Shown piece after piece: positions 1 to 7,863 of a DNA stretch of 23,613 nucleotides. The stretch is taken from the NCBI GenBank assembly GCA_964648505.1, contig CAZYMI010000024.1:1-23613 (forward strand). Reading direction: 5' to 3'. This stretch comes from CAZYMI01 sp964648505 (GTDB lineage Bacteria; Pseudomonadota; Alphaproteobacteria; Micavibrionales; Micavibrionaceae). The stretch's first letter is position 1; each line of letters begins with the position of its first letter. The translations under genes were made by a program, and so were the position numbers. Below the pieces are notes generated by a model. It did not search any database, had not been told where the DNA came from, and saw nothing but the letters and a program-made list of their open reading frames with translations.

Positions 1-23
1 GGTGGGTGAAGCGTCACAAGGCC

Positions 24-398
24 CTATTTACTGCGGTTTTGATCAAGAACCGCGTTTAGGGACCTAATAACGCTCCACCCTTTGTGTGTAAGAAACAACT
101 CCTTACGGCGTCGCTCCTGCTTTGAAACTTTCATTTCCAGCAAACCAAAGGGCTGGTTGTTGGACCTGTAATTCGATAATGCGCCGACAATCCGAGAGAC
201 GGTCGACAGCGCCAAACCTGTTTTATCAGCAAGTTGTGTCAGGGAAAGGCCTTCATTCAAGGCGATTTCCGCAAGACAAATGCCGTACTGGATCGGAAAT
301 TCCGGATCCAGCTTTTTCAGCTCGCCCATCACATCCAGAAAGCTGAGCAGTGCTGGACGAATCTGGTTTTGTGGAAGCTTCTTGAGCGCTGCTGTCAT
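24..398 (-). CDS. MarR-like winged-helix transcriptional regulator
   Basis: Predicted DNA-binding regulator of 124 residues. The helix-turn-helix lies at about residues 51-74 (SLTQLADKTGLALSTVSRIV), followed by a basic wing at about 84-104 (GLLEMKVSKQERRRKELFLT) and a helix that fits a MarR dimer interface. I start it at the ATG at 398. An in-frame TTG at 422 would add eight residues but has no Shine-Dalgarno sequence, whereas the ATG has a GGA about 9 bases upstream. It is slightly shorter than typical MarR proteins. The next gene upstream on this strand is 276 bases away, so it probably has its own promoter. Its ligand and targets cannot be read from the sequence. The fold call is fairly secure, the function unknown. 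Confidence 0.72.
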   Translation of the reverse strand: MTAALKKLPQNQIRPALLSFLDVMGELKKLDPEFPIQYGICLAEIALNEGLSLTQLADKTGLALSTVSRIVGALSNYRSNNQPFGLLEMKVSKQERRRKELFLTHKGWSVIRSLNAVLDQNRSK

Positions 399-552
399 TG
401 TGTTTTCCAATTCTTTCTTCAAATAAACGCGATGCCGGCGTTATTATAATGCGCATAAACGGCAGGTCGATAATTATTTCTTTCCTGTGTGGCTTTGTCC
501 GTATAAAGGCCATAAACCATAAGCGCGCGATATTTCGGCGCAAACGGCAAAG

Positions 553-566
553 CGGTTTAAAAACCG
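553..566. repeat. 14-base inverted repeat upstream of the MarR-like gene
   Basis: CGGTTT-AA-AAACCG is a perfect inverted repeat about 155 bases upstream of the regulator start. It could be an operator, perhaps autoregulatory, but nothing beyond symmetry supports that. The rest of the 399-674 spacer shows no gene I can support. Confidence 0.25.
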
Positions 567-674
567 TCCATAAAGTATCATCGCACTCTCCCCAGACAAC
601 GATATATAATGTTTTTTGTATTAAGGCCGCGTCCCCACGCTTCACCCTATCGTTGTATTTACATATACAATAAT

Positions 675-1208
675 TTATTGCGATAATGCAACTATTCTGA
701 GGTCTACATCCTTTTGGTTAGGGATAGTATTGCGATGCAACACTAGTAATGACAGTGCTTTTTTTAAAACAGTTACTGAAATTTGTTGAAAAACAGACTC
801 TTTATTATGACTTAGGATATACAACCATTCCTTGCAGGTACGACAAGTCTCTGAGATAAAAATATGATCGCCTATAAGGCTGATAGTGGGTGGCCCCAGC
901 CCATAAATAGTAACCGGCTGGCTGTTAAAGCTGATGGGCCGCGAATCATGTTGGCAAACGCAGTTTGATATCACAAGGTCGCTTTCTTTTACTGTCAGCA
1001 GGGTATTATAATCAAAAATGCAGTCGACAAATTGCGACTTAGCAAGGCAGGTTGATGTAAAATCAGTCTGTATAAAGCAGCATTTTATAAAGATTGATTC
1101 GCTTAAATTCGCGCCCGTAAAATCATGTCCGTTGAAGGATTGATCTGTAAAACAGGCTCCATCCAGTGATTGATAACGATAGTCTTTTTTATTTTTATAA
1201 AAGGTCAT
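675..1208 (-). CDS. Cysteine-rich pentapeptide-repeat-like protein of unknown function
   Basis: Protein of 177 residues. Residues about 14-66 show the five-residue periodicity of pentapeptide repeats (FTDQSFNGHDFTGANLSESI, then TDFTSTCLAKSQFVDCIF), which fold as a short right-handed beta-helix in known families. The remainder is not recognised and ends in a more helical segment (residues about 135-177). Nine cysteines are present, including CC, CVC and CRTC groups, which is high for a cytoplasmic protein. There is no signal peptide or membrane segment. The ATG at 1208 follows a purine-rich AGAAAG. The gene is more AT-rich than its neighbours and diverges from uvrC. It could be a recently acquired or orphan gene. 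The repeat call is moderate, the function unknown. Confidence 0.5.
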   Translation of the reverse strand: MTFYKNKKDYRYQSLDGACFTDQSFNGHDFTGANLSESIFIKCCFIQTDFTSTCLAKSQFVDCIFDYNTLLTVKESDLVISNCVCQHDSRPISFNSQPVTIYGLGPPTISLIGDHIFISETCRTCKEWLYILSHNKESVFQQISVTVLKKALSLLVLHRNTIPNQKDVDLRIVALSQ

Positions 1209-1228
1209 TTTTAATTCTTTCTAATTAT

Positions 1229-1257
1229 TGATAGATATCAACCATTGATACATAATC
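1229..1257 (+). promoter_or_regulatory. Sigma-70 type promoter for uvrC
   Basis: -35 TTGATA (1229-1234), a 17-base spacer and -10 CATAAT (1252-1257), each one base from consensus. The predicted start near 1264 gives a leader of about 40 bases before the uvrC ATG. A short palindrome CGTCA-AG-TGACG (1273-1284) lies in that leader. Confidence 0.55.
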
Positions 1258-1305
1258 AAATTTACAATGAGTCGTCAAGTGACGCACAGAAGGCTATGCT
1301 GAGGC

Positions 1306-3168
1306 ATGCAAGAAACACCCCTACGCAACGGTATTGCTGTTATTGAAGCCTATGTCAGAACTCTGCCTGAAGGGCCGGGGGTTTACCGCATGGTGTCGGC
1401 AAAAGGTGATTTACTGTATGTCGGCAAAGCCAAGTCTTTGAAAAAGCGCGTGGCAAGTTATACGCAACCAGAAAGACTGCCGTTGCGCTTACAGCGAATG
1501 GTCGCAGCAACTCACACGATGGTTTTTGTAGAAACAGCAACTGAAATAGAAGCGCTGTTACTTGAAGCAAACCTTATTAAAAAGCTAAGGCCTTACTATA
1601 ATGTTTTGCTTAAAGATGATAAAATGTTTCCTAGCATTTTACTTAGAACGGACCATGAATATCCGCAGATTTTAAAACATCGCGGCGTTCGCAAAACAAA
1701 AGGGCATTATTTTGGACCCTTCGCATCATCTGTGGATGTGAATAGAACATTGATCGATTTACAGCGTGCATTTTTGCTGCGTAATTGCCCTGATTCTATT
1801 TTTTCAACGCGGAAAAGGCCGTGTTTACAGTATCATATTAAAAGATGCACAGCGCCTTGCGTTGCCAAAGTATCGCAACAACATTACGCAAGTCAGGTTC
1901 AGCAGGCGAAAGATTTTTTATCCGGTAAGAATGCCCAAGTGCAAAAAGAGTTCGCTGCTGACATGCATAAAGCCAGCGAAGCGCAAGATTACGAGCAAGC
2001 AGCAAAACTGCGCGATCGTATCAAGGCTTTAACATCTATTCAGTCTTATCAGCGCATTAATGTAAGTGCGCTTAATGATGCTGATGTGATCGCCATTGCT
2101 CGGATGGATGGATTAAGCTGCGTGAATATTTTCTTTTTTAGAAATGGGCAGAATTTTGGCAATCGCCCACATTTTATCCGCCATGATCCGCAAGAAGATA
2201 CAGGGGAAATTTTAGGGGCCTGCATGGCGCAGTTTTATGCAGATAAAGAGATACCGCCCCTTATTCTGGTATCGGATGCGCCCCAAGATCAGAACTTATT
2301 AATGGAAGCTTTTGCCAGTAAAACAGGCCATAAAGTGACCATCACGACCCCAAAGCGTGGTACAAAATATGATATTATTTCGTTTGCACGAACAAATGCA
2401 GAGCGCGAGCTTTCGCGCTATCAAACGGCACGCATAGCAGATGCAAATCTTTTACAAGAATTGAAAGAAATTTTTAATATTACGCCCAACCTTGAGCGTA
2501 TTGAGGTGTATGATAACTCACACCTCGCCGGAACAAAAATGGTGGGTGGCATGATTGTTTCCGGCCCTGAAGGGTTTATTAAAAAAGCGTATCGCAAATT
2601 CAATGCGCGCCATACAAAAGCTGGGGATGATTTTGGTATGATGCGCGAAGTGATGATGCGTCGCTTTCAGGCATGGGCAAAAGAGGGGTCCGATAAAGAA
2701 GTTGATGAAGATAGTTTACCCGATCTGATGTTGATTGATGGTGGGGCCGGGCAGCTAAGCGCTGTTTTGGAGATTTTAAAAAATCTTGGGTTAGATCAGC
2801 GTATTTGCGTTGTTGCTATTGCCAAGGGTCCAGATCGTCACGCCGGGCGGGAGTGGTTTTACCTGCAAGGGTCTGATCCTTTTCAGTTGCCTGCTGGCCA
2901 CGCCGTTTTACATTATTTACAAAGGTTAAGAGACGAAGCACACCGTTATGTCATTGGCGCTCAACGTGTCAGGCGCATGCAAGATTTGGATAGGTCGCAC
3001 CTTGATGAGGTGCCGGGAATCGGCGCTGTACGAAAAAAAGCCCTTCTGGCATATTTTGGGTCTGCAAAGGCCGTGGCTGATGCCAGCCTAGAAGATATTC
3101 AAAAAGTACAAGGAATTTCAAAGGACTTAGCAGATAAAATTCATGCATACTTTAAACAATCTGTTTAA
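1306..3168 (+). CDS. uvrC: UvrABC system protein C, excinuclease subunit
   Basis: Nucleotide excision repair nuclease of 620 residues, the normal length. It cuts on both sides of a lesion marked by UvrA/UvrB. The N-terminal GIY-YIG domain shows GVY (25-27), YVG (38-40) and the metal-ligand glutamate in LLLEANLIKKLRP (E87). A UVR domain that contacts UvrB lies at about 205-240 (EAQDYEQAAKLRDRIKAL). The RNase H-like 5' incision domain carries DNSH, LIDGGAGQ and RDEAHRYVI, matching the expected catalytic Asp, Asp and His. Tandem helix-hairpin-helix motifs close the protein (VPGIGAVRKKALL and VQGISKDLADKI). The ATG at 1306 has TGAGG just upstream. A weak hairpin (CTTC-TGTA-GAAG then TTTTATT) follows the stop. 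The identification is secure. Confidence 0.97.
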   Translation: MQETPLRNGIAVIEAYVRTLPEGPGVYRMVSAKGDLLYVGKAKSLKKRVASYTQPERLPLRLQRMVAATHTMVFVETATEIEALLLEANLIKKLRPYYNVLLKDDKMFPSILLRTDHEYPQILKHRGVRKTKGHYFGPFASSVDVNRTLIDLQRAFLLRNCPDSIFSTRKRPCLQYHIKRCTAPCVAKVSQQHYASQVQQAKDFLSGKNAQVQKEFAADMHKASEAQDYEQAAKLRDRIKALTSIQSYQRINVSALNDADVIAIARMDGLSCVNIFFFRNGQNFGNRPHFIRHDPQEDTGEILGACMAQFYADKEIPPLILVSDAPQDQNLLMEAFASKTGHKVTITTPKRGTKYDIISFARTNAERELSRYQTARIADANLLQELKEIFNITPNLERIEVYDNSHLAGTKMVGGMIVSGPEGFIKKAYRKFNARHTKAGDDFGMMREVMMRRFQAWAKEGSDKEVDEDSLPDLMLIDGGAGQLSAVLEILKNLGLDQRICVVAIAKGPDRHAGREWFYLQGSDPFQLPAGHAVLHYLQRLRDEAHRYVIGAQRVRRMQDLDRSHLDEVPGIGAVRKKALLAYFGSAKAVADASLEDIQKVQGISKDLADKIHAYFKQSV

Positions 3169-3310
3169 TTTTATCTTCTGTAGAAGTTTTATTCATTTCA
3201 GCAAGTTAGAATAATTTATTGAGACATACTTTAGAATCTTGCGGTTCTTAACAAAGCCGTGCTAGGGTCAGCCCGTTCAGCCAATCACCATATAGCGTTA
3301 CGAGTTGCAC

Positions 3311-4054
3311 ATGTTTCACCGTCAGGACAAGCCCGGACCAAAAATCGTTCTTGCGAACGGCCAAACCCTTATGATGTCCGAGTCTCGTGAAAATCAATCA
3401 GTTCAAACCCAAACCAAGGAAAGTACGATGTCAGCAGACACCACCCCAGAAAACCAACAGTCTCAGCAGCCGCAATCGTCTGCACAACCGCAGACGCCAG
3501 CTGCGCCTTACATGAACAGGGCGCCTATGGCTGCCGTTCCGGGTCGTATGCCTGGTATGGGTTATGGTTATCCTTCTTATGCAGGTTCATCTGCAGCCAA
3601 TGAAGCGATGGCAGCAAGTGGCCGTAAACTTGTTATCGGTGAAGGCATCACAATTTCTGGTGAAATTGATGCGTGCGATCATTTGGTTGTTGAGGGAACA
3701 GCGCGTTTATCTTTAAAGGGCGCTAATATTATTGACATTGCTCAAACAGGACAATTCTTTGGCACGGTTGAAATTTCCGAAGCAACAGTTGCGGGAAAAT
3801 TCGAAGGCGAATTAACAGTCAATGGTCGTCTGACAGTTCGATCCACTGGCACTATCACAGGTTCAGTATCGTACAAAGAACTTGCAATTGAAGCAGGCGC
3901 AATCATTGATGGTAAAATCAATCCGCTTAAAGATAAAGGAGCCGCGTCACAGACGCAGGTAAAAAAGCAGTCGGCTGAGACGAATACAGCTAAACCAGCA
4001 CCACAGGGCAATGAATTGCCTTTTGGGTCCGTCTCAGCAAACGCAGCTGAATAA
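3311..4054 (+). CDS. Bactofilin (DUF583 cytoskeletal polymer protein)
   Basis: Bactofilins polymerise without nucleotide into filaments, often at membranes, and scaffold shape, stalk, wall or motility proteins. The core at about residues 105-205 is the glycine- and valine-rich beta-helix (KLVIGEGITISGEIDACDHL through VSYKELAIEAGAIIDGKI) with short hydrophobic rungs. It is flanked by a disordered Gln/Pro-rich N-terminus (QSQQPQSSAQPQTPAAP) and a polar C-terminal tail, as is usual. The start is uncertain. ATG 3311 (247 residues) has no clear ribosome site. ATG 3428 (208 residues) has an excellent AAGGA at about 7 bases and keeps the whole core. I list the longer frame because it is open. A strong hairpin terminator lies downstream at 4102-4140. 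A role in flagellar placement is possible but not shown. Confidence 0.88.
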   Translation: MFHRQDKPGPKIVLANGQTLMMSESRENQSVQTQTKESTMSADTTPENQQSQQPQSSAQPQTPAAPYMNRAPMAAVPGRMPGMGYGYPSYAGSSAANEAMAASGRKLVIGEGITISGEIDACDHLVVEGTARLSLKGANIIDIAQTGQFFGTVEISEATVAGKFEGELTVNGRLTVRSTGTITGSVSYKELAIEAGAIIDGKINPLKDKGAASQTQVKKQSAETNTAKPAPQGNELPFGSVSANAAE

Positions 4055-4071
4055 TTTATCTGAGACATCAT

Positions 4072-4593
4072 TTGAGTCTCAATTTTTATTCTATTCAAAA
4101 CAAAACCAGTCAGATTATTCGATCTGGCTGGTTTTATTTTAAGAGCAAAAAATTTATACCAGAAACATTAGGTCATTTATTCGCTTTATTTGGTGCGATC
4201 TTATTTCTTGTGATGGTGCTGACAATTTTGATAAGCATTCAGAAAGAGTCTTATCAAAATGCTGTGCGTGCTGAAATGTTGGAAGACTCCAATGACTATA
4301 TAGAAACATTGCGAGAACTTCTTCGTGAAAATCCTAAAACGGTTAAAACGCTTCTGGGTGCAGAAGTAGTCATGCTTTTTGGCATACCCCAATTTGAAAG
4401 GCGGGATCAGGGTAGTGTGATATGGCAGTACAAGACAGATGTCTGCATAGTCGATTTGTTTTTTTTCCTCAAACCTGAAGATCTTATGGAGAAAACAGCA
4501 GTTCATTATGTAGATTTACGGAGCAGTGATGGTGAACCACTCTCAGACCATGATGTGCCGTCCTGTTTTAAGGCGCTGACAACTTATCCTTAA
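4072..4593 (+). CDS. Membrane-anchored BamE/SmpA-like hypothetical protein
   Basis: Protein of 173 residues with one N-terminal membrane segment (about residues 33-53, LGHLFALFGAILFLVMVLTI), preceded by lysines and arginines, so the rest probably faces the periplasm. The C-terminal part (KTLLGAEVVMLFGIPQFERR, then GSVIWQYKTDVCIVDLFFFL and HYVDLRS) resembles the small SmpA/OmlA fold seen in alphaproteobacterial proteins, with two cysteines (in DVCIV and SCFKAL) that could form a disulfide. I chose the TTG at 4072, with a weak TGAGA ahead of it, because later in-frame starts (GTG 4210, ATG 4213) would cut the membrane helix. Oddly, the terminator at 4102-4140 lies within its first codons. Its 3' end overlaps nth by 26 bases, convergently. 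The function is unknown. Confidence 0.6.
   Translation: MSLNFYSIQNKTSQIIRSGWFYFKSKKFIPETLGHLFALFGAILFLVMVLTILISIQKESYQNAVRAEMLEDSNDYIETLRELLRENPKTVKTLLGAEVVMLFGIPQFERRDQGSVIWQYKTDVCIVDLFFFLKPEDLMEKTAVHYVDLRSSDGEPLSDHDVPSCFKALTTYP
4102..4140 (+). terminator. Intrinsic terminator behind the bactofilin gene
   Basis: Stem AAAACCAG-T-CAGAT (4102-4115), loop TATTCG, and ATCTG-G-CTGGTTTT (4122-4135), with one T-G wobble, then TTTTATTTT. This is a near-perfect 14-bp stem with a U-tract. It ends bactofilin transcription but sits inside the apparent 5' part of the next reading frame. Confidence 0.75.
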
Positions 4594-5206
4594 ACCCGCA
4601 TTGTAAATAAACAGGACAGGCAGCACAGTCTGGCTTGCGCGCCTTACAAATATAGCGGCCATGTAAAATGAGCCAATGATGAGCATGGAATAAAAATTTT
4701 TTTGGAATAATCTTCTCTAATTTACGTTCTACATCTTCTGGGGTTTTCCCTTTTGCCAGCCCGGTCCTGTTGGACACCCGAAAAACATGCGTATCAACAG
4801 CAATTGTGGGTGCGCCGAAAGCAATATTCATGACCACATTTGCAGTTTTTTGTCCAACCCCAGGCAGCGCCATAAGCTTATCACGCGTGTCTGGAATTTC
4901 ACCATGGTAATCACGGACAAGAATTTTCGAGAGTGCAAAAATATTTTTTGCTTTTGCATTAAAAAGTCCGATTGTTTTTATGTGCTTGCGGATACAGTCT
5001 TCTCCGAGTGAGAGCATTTTCTCTGGAGTATCGGCAATTTTAAAAAGGGCTGCGGTTGCCTTATTGACGCCTGCATCAGTTGATTGTGCTGAAAGTACAA
5101 CAGCAACAAGTAAAGTGAAGGGGTTGGTATAGATTAAGTCACTTTTTGGGGCAGGATTGTTTTTTTCAAGAATGGAGAAGAATTTTTGAACAGCGTCAGG
5201 TTTCAT
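4568..5206 (-). CDS. nth: Endonuclease III, base-excision repair DNA glycosylase/AP lyase
   Basis: Removes oxidised pyrimidines and nicks abasic sites. At 212 residues it aligns position for position with the E. coli enzyme. The helix-hairpin-helix LPGVGQKTA carries the catalytic lysine K120, and AVDTHV carries the catalytic aspartate D138. The C-terminal C-x6-C-x2-C-x5-C (C187, C194, C197, C203) binds the 4Fe-4S cluster. The start codon overlaps the dapB stop by four bases (ATGA), so translation is probably coupled. Its 3' end overlaps the convergent BamE-like frame. The identification is secure. Confidence 0.96.
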   Translation of the reverse strand: MKPDAVQKFFSILEKNNPAPKSDLIYTNPFTLLVAVVLSAQSTDAGVNKATAALFKIADTPEKMLSLGEDCIRKHIKTIGLFNAKAKNIFALSKILVRDYHGEIPDTRDKLMALPGVGQKTANVVMNIAFGAPTIAVDTHVFRVSNRTGLAKGKTPEDVERKLEKIIPKKFLFHAHHWLILHGRYICKARKPDCAACPVYLQCGFKDKLSAP

Positions 5207-5970
5207 GAAAGGCCAAGAACATCTTTCATGCTGTAAAGCCCCTGATCTTTATCAGCAATCCAGCGCGCCGCTTGTAAGGCGCCACGGGCAAAAATATTGC
5301 GATCAGTTGATTTATGCGTCAGTTCAATACGTTCGCCTGCGCCATAAAAACCCACAGTGTGATCACCAGTTATATCACCCCCACGAAGGGCTGAAAAACC
5401 GATTGTATCATCAGGTCTGGCCCCCGTTTGGCCTTGCCGCGATAAAATAAAATCTTTTGTATTGTAATGACGCCCCTGCGCAGCGGCTTTACCTAGCAGC
5501 AGAGCCGTACCTGAAGGGGCGTCCAGTTTCGCTTTGTGATGCATTTCAAAAATTTCGATATCGAAACTTTTGGGCAGTGAAGCGGCGGCCTGTTCAACCA
5601 GGGCTGCCAGCACATTAACGCCTAAGGACATATTTGCTGAAAACAATATCGCGGTATGCTTTGATGCAGCTTGCAAAACTTTCTGGTCATCTTCACTTAA
5701 ACCTGTTGTTCCGATCACAAGTCGTTTTTTTAATTCAACGGCAATTTCGATATGCTGGCATGTTGCCTTTGGTGATGTAAAATCAATTACAACATCGCAA
5801 GAACGGAATAAATCATGCGCATTATCCGTTACATAAAAAGAATGGGTCGAAGGGCTGCCGGGCAGGATGCTGCCACCAGCTAAAACCAGATCCGGTTGAT
5901 CTTTAATATTATCCACAAGGGCTGTGCCCATGCGACCCAATATGCCAGCGATGCCTATTTTAATTGTCAT
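5203..5970 (-). CDS. dapB: 4-hydroxy-tetrahydrodipicolinate reductase
   Basis: NAD(P)H-dependent reductase of the diaminopimelate/lysine pathway, cytoplasmic. It has 255 residues, slightly under the usual 265-275. The dinucleotide-binding loop GIAGILGRMG is at 7-16 and the GTTG loop at 87-90. The signature MHHKAKLDAPSGTALL (143-158) contains the catalytic His pair H144/H145 and K148. The C-terminal helix motif GERIELTHKSTDRNIFARGA is intact. It is first in a two-gene unit with nth. It begins only about 27 bases beyond the flagellin terminator (5997-6029) with no clear promoter between, so it may use a promoter inside the flagellin 3' end or read-through. Confidence 0.96.
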   Translation of the reverse strand: MTIKIGIAGILGRMGTALVDNIKDQPDLVLAGGSILPGSPSTHSFYVTDNAHDLFRSCDVVIDFTSPKATCQHIEIAVELKKRLVIGTTGLSEDDQKVLQAASKHTAILFSANMSLGVNVLAALVEQAAASLPKSFDIEIFEMHHKAKLDAPSGTALLLGKAAAQGRHYNTKDFILSRQGQTGARPDDTIGFSALRGGDITGDHTVGFYGAGERIELTHKSTDRNIFARGALQAARWIADKDQGLYSMKDVLGLS

Positions 5971-5996
5971 GAACTACAGATAGCAAATATTTGTGC

Positions 5997-6029
5997 AAAA
6001 TAAAACCGGCGACTTTCTGCCGCCGGTTT
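5997..6029 (-). terminator. Intrinsic terminator of the first flagellin gene
   Basis: On the minus strand: AAACCGGCG, loop GCAGAAAGT, CGCCGGTTT, then TTTTATTTT. Its sequence differs by one base from the terminator of the other flagellin (7934-7967) across the hairpin and U-tract, so the terminator was duplicated along with the gene. Confidence 0.8.
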
Positions 6030-6054
6030 CGGGGTAAAATTAAAAATATTGCGC

Positions 6055-7704
6055 TTAGAATAGTCGCAAAACCGCCTGCTGTGACTGAGAAGCCAGCGAG
6101 AGCGATGTAACGCCCAACTGCTGGCGTGTCTGAAGTGCCAGCAATGTTGCACCTTCTTCGTTCTGGTCGGCGACTGTTAAGTCATCGGCACCAGCGCGCA
6201 GGGTACGGATTGTGTTTGATGTGAAATCCTGACGTGTTTGAATAATAGACAAGTCATTAGAAATCGAAGAACCAAAATTACGAACAGTGTTGGTTGCTCG
6301 ACGGAGTTCATCAATCGCACCTTGTACTTGGGCGGTATCTGTGAACGAACGCTGTGTGATACCAAGACCAAGAGCCGTGAAATCAACACCTGTTGTCGTC
6401 AAAGAATTCGACCGGTCTTCGTTAAAGAAAGTCACGAGGTTGTTACTGTTCAGTAAGTTTACACCTCGATAACCGGCATCTTGTACCAGATCATCAATTT
6501 GCAGACGCACTTTTTGGTAGTCTTCTTCAAATTGCGTGATATCAGATGAGTTACCGGAAAAAGTGAAACGTTCTGAAATGCTGTTACCAGCAGTAGTCAA
6601 AGCAAAATCAGATCCACCAGTTCCGAATCCAAAAGCGCTTGTTGCGGCACCGCCTACTGCAGTAAAACGTACGTCCACGTTACCAACAGTGTCTGCAGCC
6701 CTTACTTCAATACGCCCTGTTGAGGTATTGAAGCTTGCTGAAACATTGTCACCGAGGGTGGCATCGTTGTTAATACCGTCAACAACATCTTGAATAGTAT
6801 CGGTTTTCAGGAAGTTGAGGTTAGCACTTGTTTGACCATCTACAGATATATTCAACTGAAGCGTGTTTGCAGATGAGGTGAAGTAAGCCGCTGTGTTCAG
6901 TGTTGAAGAGGCTTCATAAACAGCACCATTTTTAGCAGCAGCATTGGCAACGTTTGAGGTGATTGTTCTACCAGAAACAACTGTACCACCTTGGCGAGTT
7001 GTACCCGCACCGCCAGCACCTTCTGATGTAACAAAGTTTGACAGACCAAGAGCCGCAAAACCGTCAGCACCTGGCGTTGTTGAACCGTCTGCAATACGAA
7101 CCAACCCACCAGCAACCAAAGATTCGATTCTGAGCTGACCTTCTGAAGTAAGAGAGGCACGGATGTAAGGGTTGATTGTTGTGTCAGCATTGATTTCTGC
7201 GACGATGTTATCAATCGTATCAGTCGTTGCAATGTCGATATCCGCTGATGTTTTAAGGCCTGTTGAAGAAGAGAAAAACGAGATTTTCAGATCATCACCG
7301 TTGGCGATAACACCGCCGCCGCCCAATTTTGTAAGTGCGCCAGCTGTTGAAAGATTAACTGAACCTCGAACAGCAGCAAAACCAGCGGCAGCACGAATAG
7401 CTGTTTGAGCTTCGTTGGCAATTGAAGAAGCCTGATCAAGCAAAGTTGTTAGTGATGTAACGCCTTGGCTTGCCGCTTCAATTGTTCGGATAGATTGACC
7501 AATACCATCTTGCAGACGGCCAAAATCCCGGGCGCGGTTTGTAAGGGATTGAGAAGCAAAGAAGTTTTGTGCGCCATCCAGTGCCGAGTTAATTTCGCGG
7601 CCAGTTGCAAGGCGCAGCTGGGTACGGTCAATCAAACTTTGGGTGTTCTGGAGGGAGAGTAGGTTGGTCCGCAACGCGGAGCCTAATACGACGTCGGAAG
7701 TCAT
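6055..7704 (-). CDS. fliC: Flagellin (promoter-proximal to dapB copy)
   Basis: Filament subunit of 549 residues, secreted through the flagellar export channel without a signal peptide. The conserved N-terminal coiled domain covers about residues 1-110 and the C-terminal one about 430-549, ending SQSQQAVLRLF. The middle carries two flagellin hook-IN type motifs (about 160-195, DTIDNIVAEINAD; about 300-337, DTIQDVVDGINND) in a Ser/Thr/Ala-rich variable domain. There are no cysteines. The ATG follows AGGAAAGGA. The copy at 8000-9649 has exactly the same length, and the two share their first 36 residues. Its leader has a degenerate CtrA-like promoter and two CCTAGGGTT elements. The flagellin call is secure; the symbol is generic. 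Confidence 0.95.
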   Translation of the reverse strand: MTSDVVLGSALRTNLLSLQNTQSLIDRTQLRLATGREINSALDGAQNFFASQSLTNRARDFGRLQDGIGQSIRTIEAASQGVTSLTTLLDQASSIANEAQTAIRAAAGFAAVRGSVNLSTAGALTKLGGGGVIANGDDLKISFFSSSTGLKTSADIDIATTDTIDNIVAEINADTTINPYIRASLTSEGQLRIESLVAGGLVRIADGSTTPGADGFAALGLSNFVTSEGAGGAGTTRQGGTVVSGRTITSNVANAAAKNGAVYEASSTLNTAAYFTSSANTLQLNISVDGQTSANLNFLKTDTIQDVVDGINNDATLGDNVSASFNTSTGRIEVRAADTVGNVDVRFTAVGGAATSAFGFGTGGSDFALTTAGNSISERFTFSGNSSDITQFEEDYQKVRLQIDDLVQDAGYRGVNLLNSNNLVTFFNEDRSNSLTTTGVDFTALGLGITQRSFTDTAQVQGAIDELRRATNTVRNFGSSISNDLSIIQTRQDFTSNTIRTLRAGADDLTVADQNEEGATLLALQTRQQLGVTSLSLASQSQQAVLRLF

Positions 7705-7719
7705 TTGGATATTTCCTTT

Positions 7720-7778
7720 CCTAGGGTTATGCGACTGAAATCCTTTTCAATCGCTTTGATAATATCAAGCCTAGGGTT
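7720..7778 (-). promoter_or_regulatory. Flagellin leader with two CCTAGGGTT elements around a palindrome
   Basis: Reading the plus strand, CCTAGGGTT occurs at 7720-7728 and again at 7770-7778, exactly 50 bases apart. A perfect inverted repeat TTGATA-A-TATCAA lies at 7756-7768. The inner copy is part of TCCTTTCCTAGGGTT, found identically ahead of the second flagellin (9658-9672), and contains the ribosome site AGGAAAGGA on the coding strand. Conservation beyond the ribosome site suggests a 5' UTR control element, as known for FlbT acting on Caulobacter flagellin mRNA, but the link is inference. Confidence 0.4.
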
Positions 7779-7782
7779 GAAA

Positions 7783-7811
7783 AATATAACAAAAGATTAA
7801 CTTCAGGTTGC
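7783..7811 (-). promoter_or_regulatory. Probable promoter of the first flagellin with a degenerate CtrA-like box
   Basis: On the minus strand GCAA-N7-TTAA (7811 to 7797), then eight bases, then TATATT (7788-7783). This mirrors the second flagellin promoter, where TTAA-N7-TTAA lies nine bases from TATAGT. Two bases of the first half-site deviate from consensus, so CtrA binding is uncertain. The predicted leader is about 70 bases. Confidence 0.4.
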
Positions 7812-7863
7812 GCCCCTTTTAACCCTTTGATTGAAAACAAAAGCTTTGAGTATGGATGTATGT

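Noticed and set aside
253..645. Open frame of 130 codons on the minus strand overlapping the MarR-like gene
   Set aside because: It resembles no protein and overlaps a clear winged-helix coding frame, so it is a shadow frame.
1271..1286. CGTCA-AG-TGACG in the uvrC leader as an SOS operator
   Set aside because: It does not match the alphaproteobacterial LexA direct repeat GTTC-N7-GTTC.
3170..3200. Hairpin CTTC-TGTA-GAAG with T's after uvrC
   Set aside because: The four-base-pair AT-containing stem is too weak to list as a terminator.
6536..7408. Several open frames on the plus strand inside the flagellin genes
   Set aside because: Low-complexity Pro/Val/Ser-rich translations are opposite-strand shadows of the Ala/Thr-rich flagellin codons.
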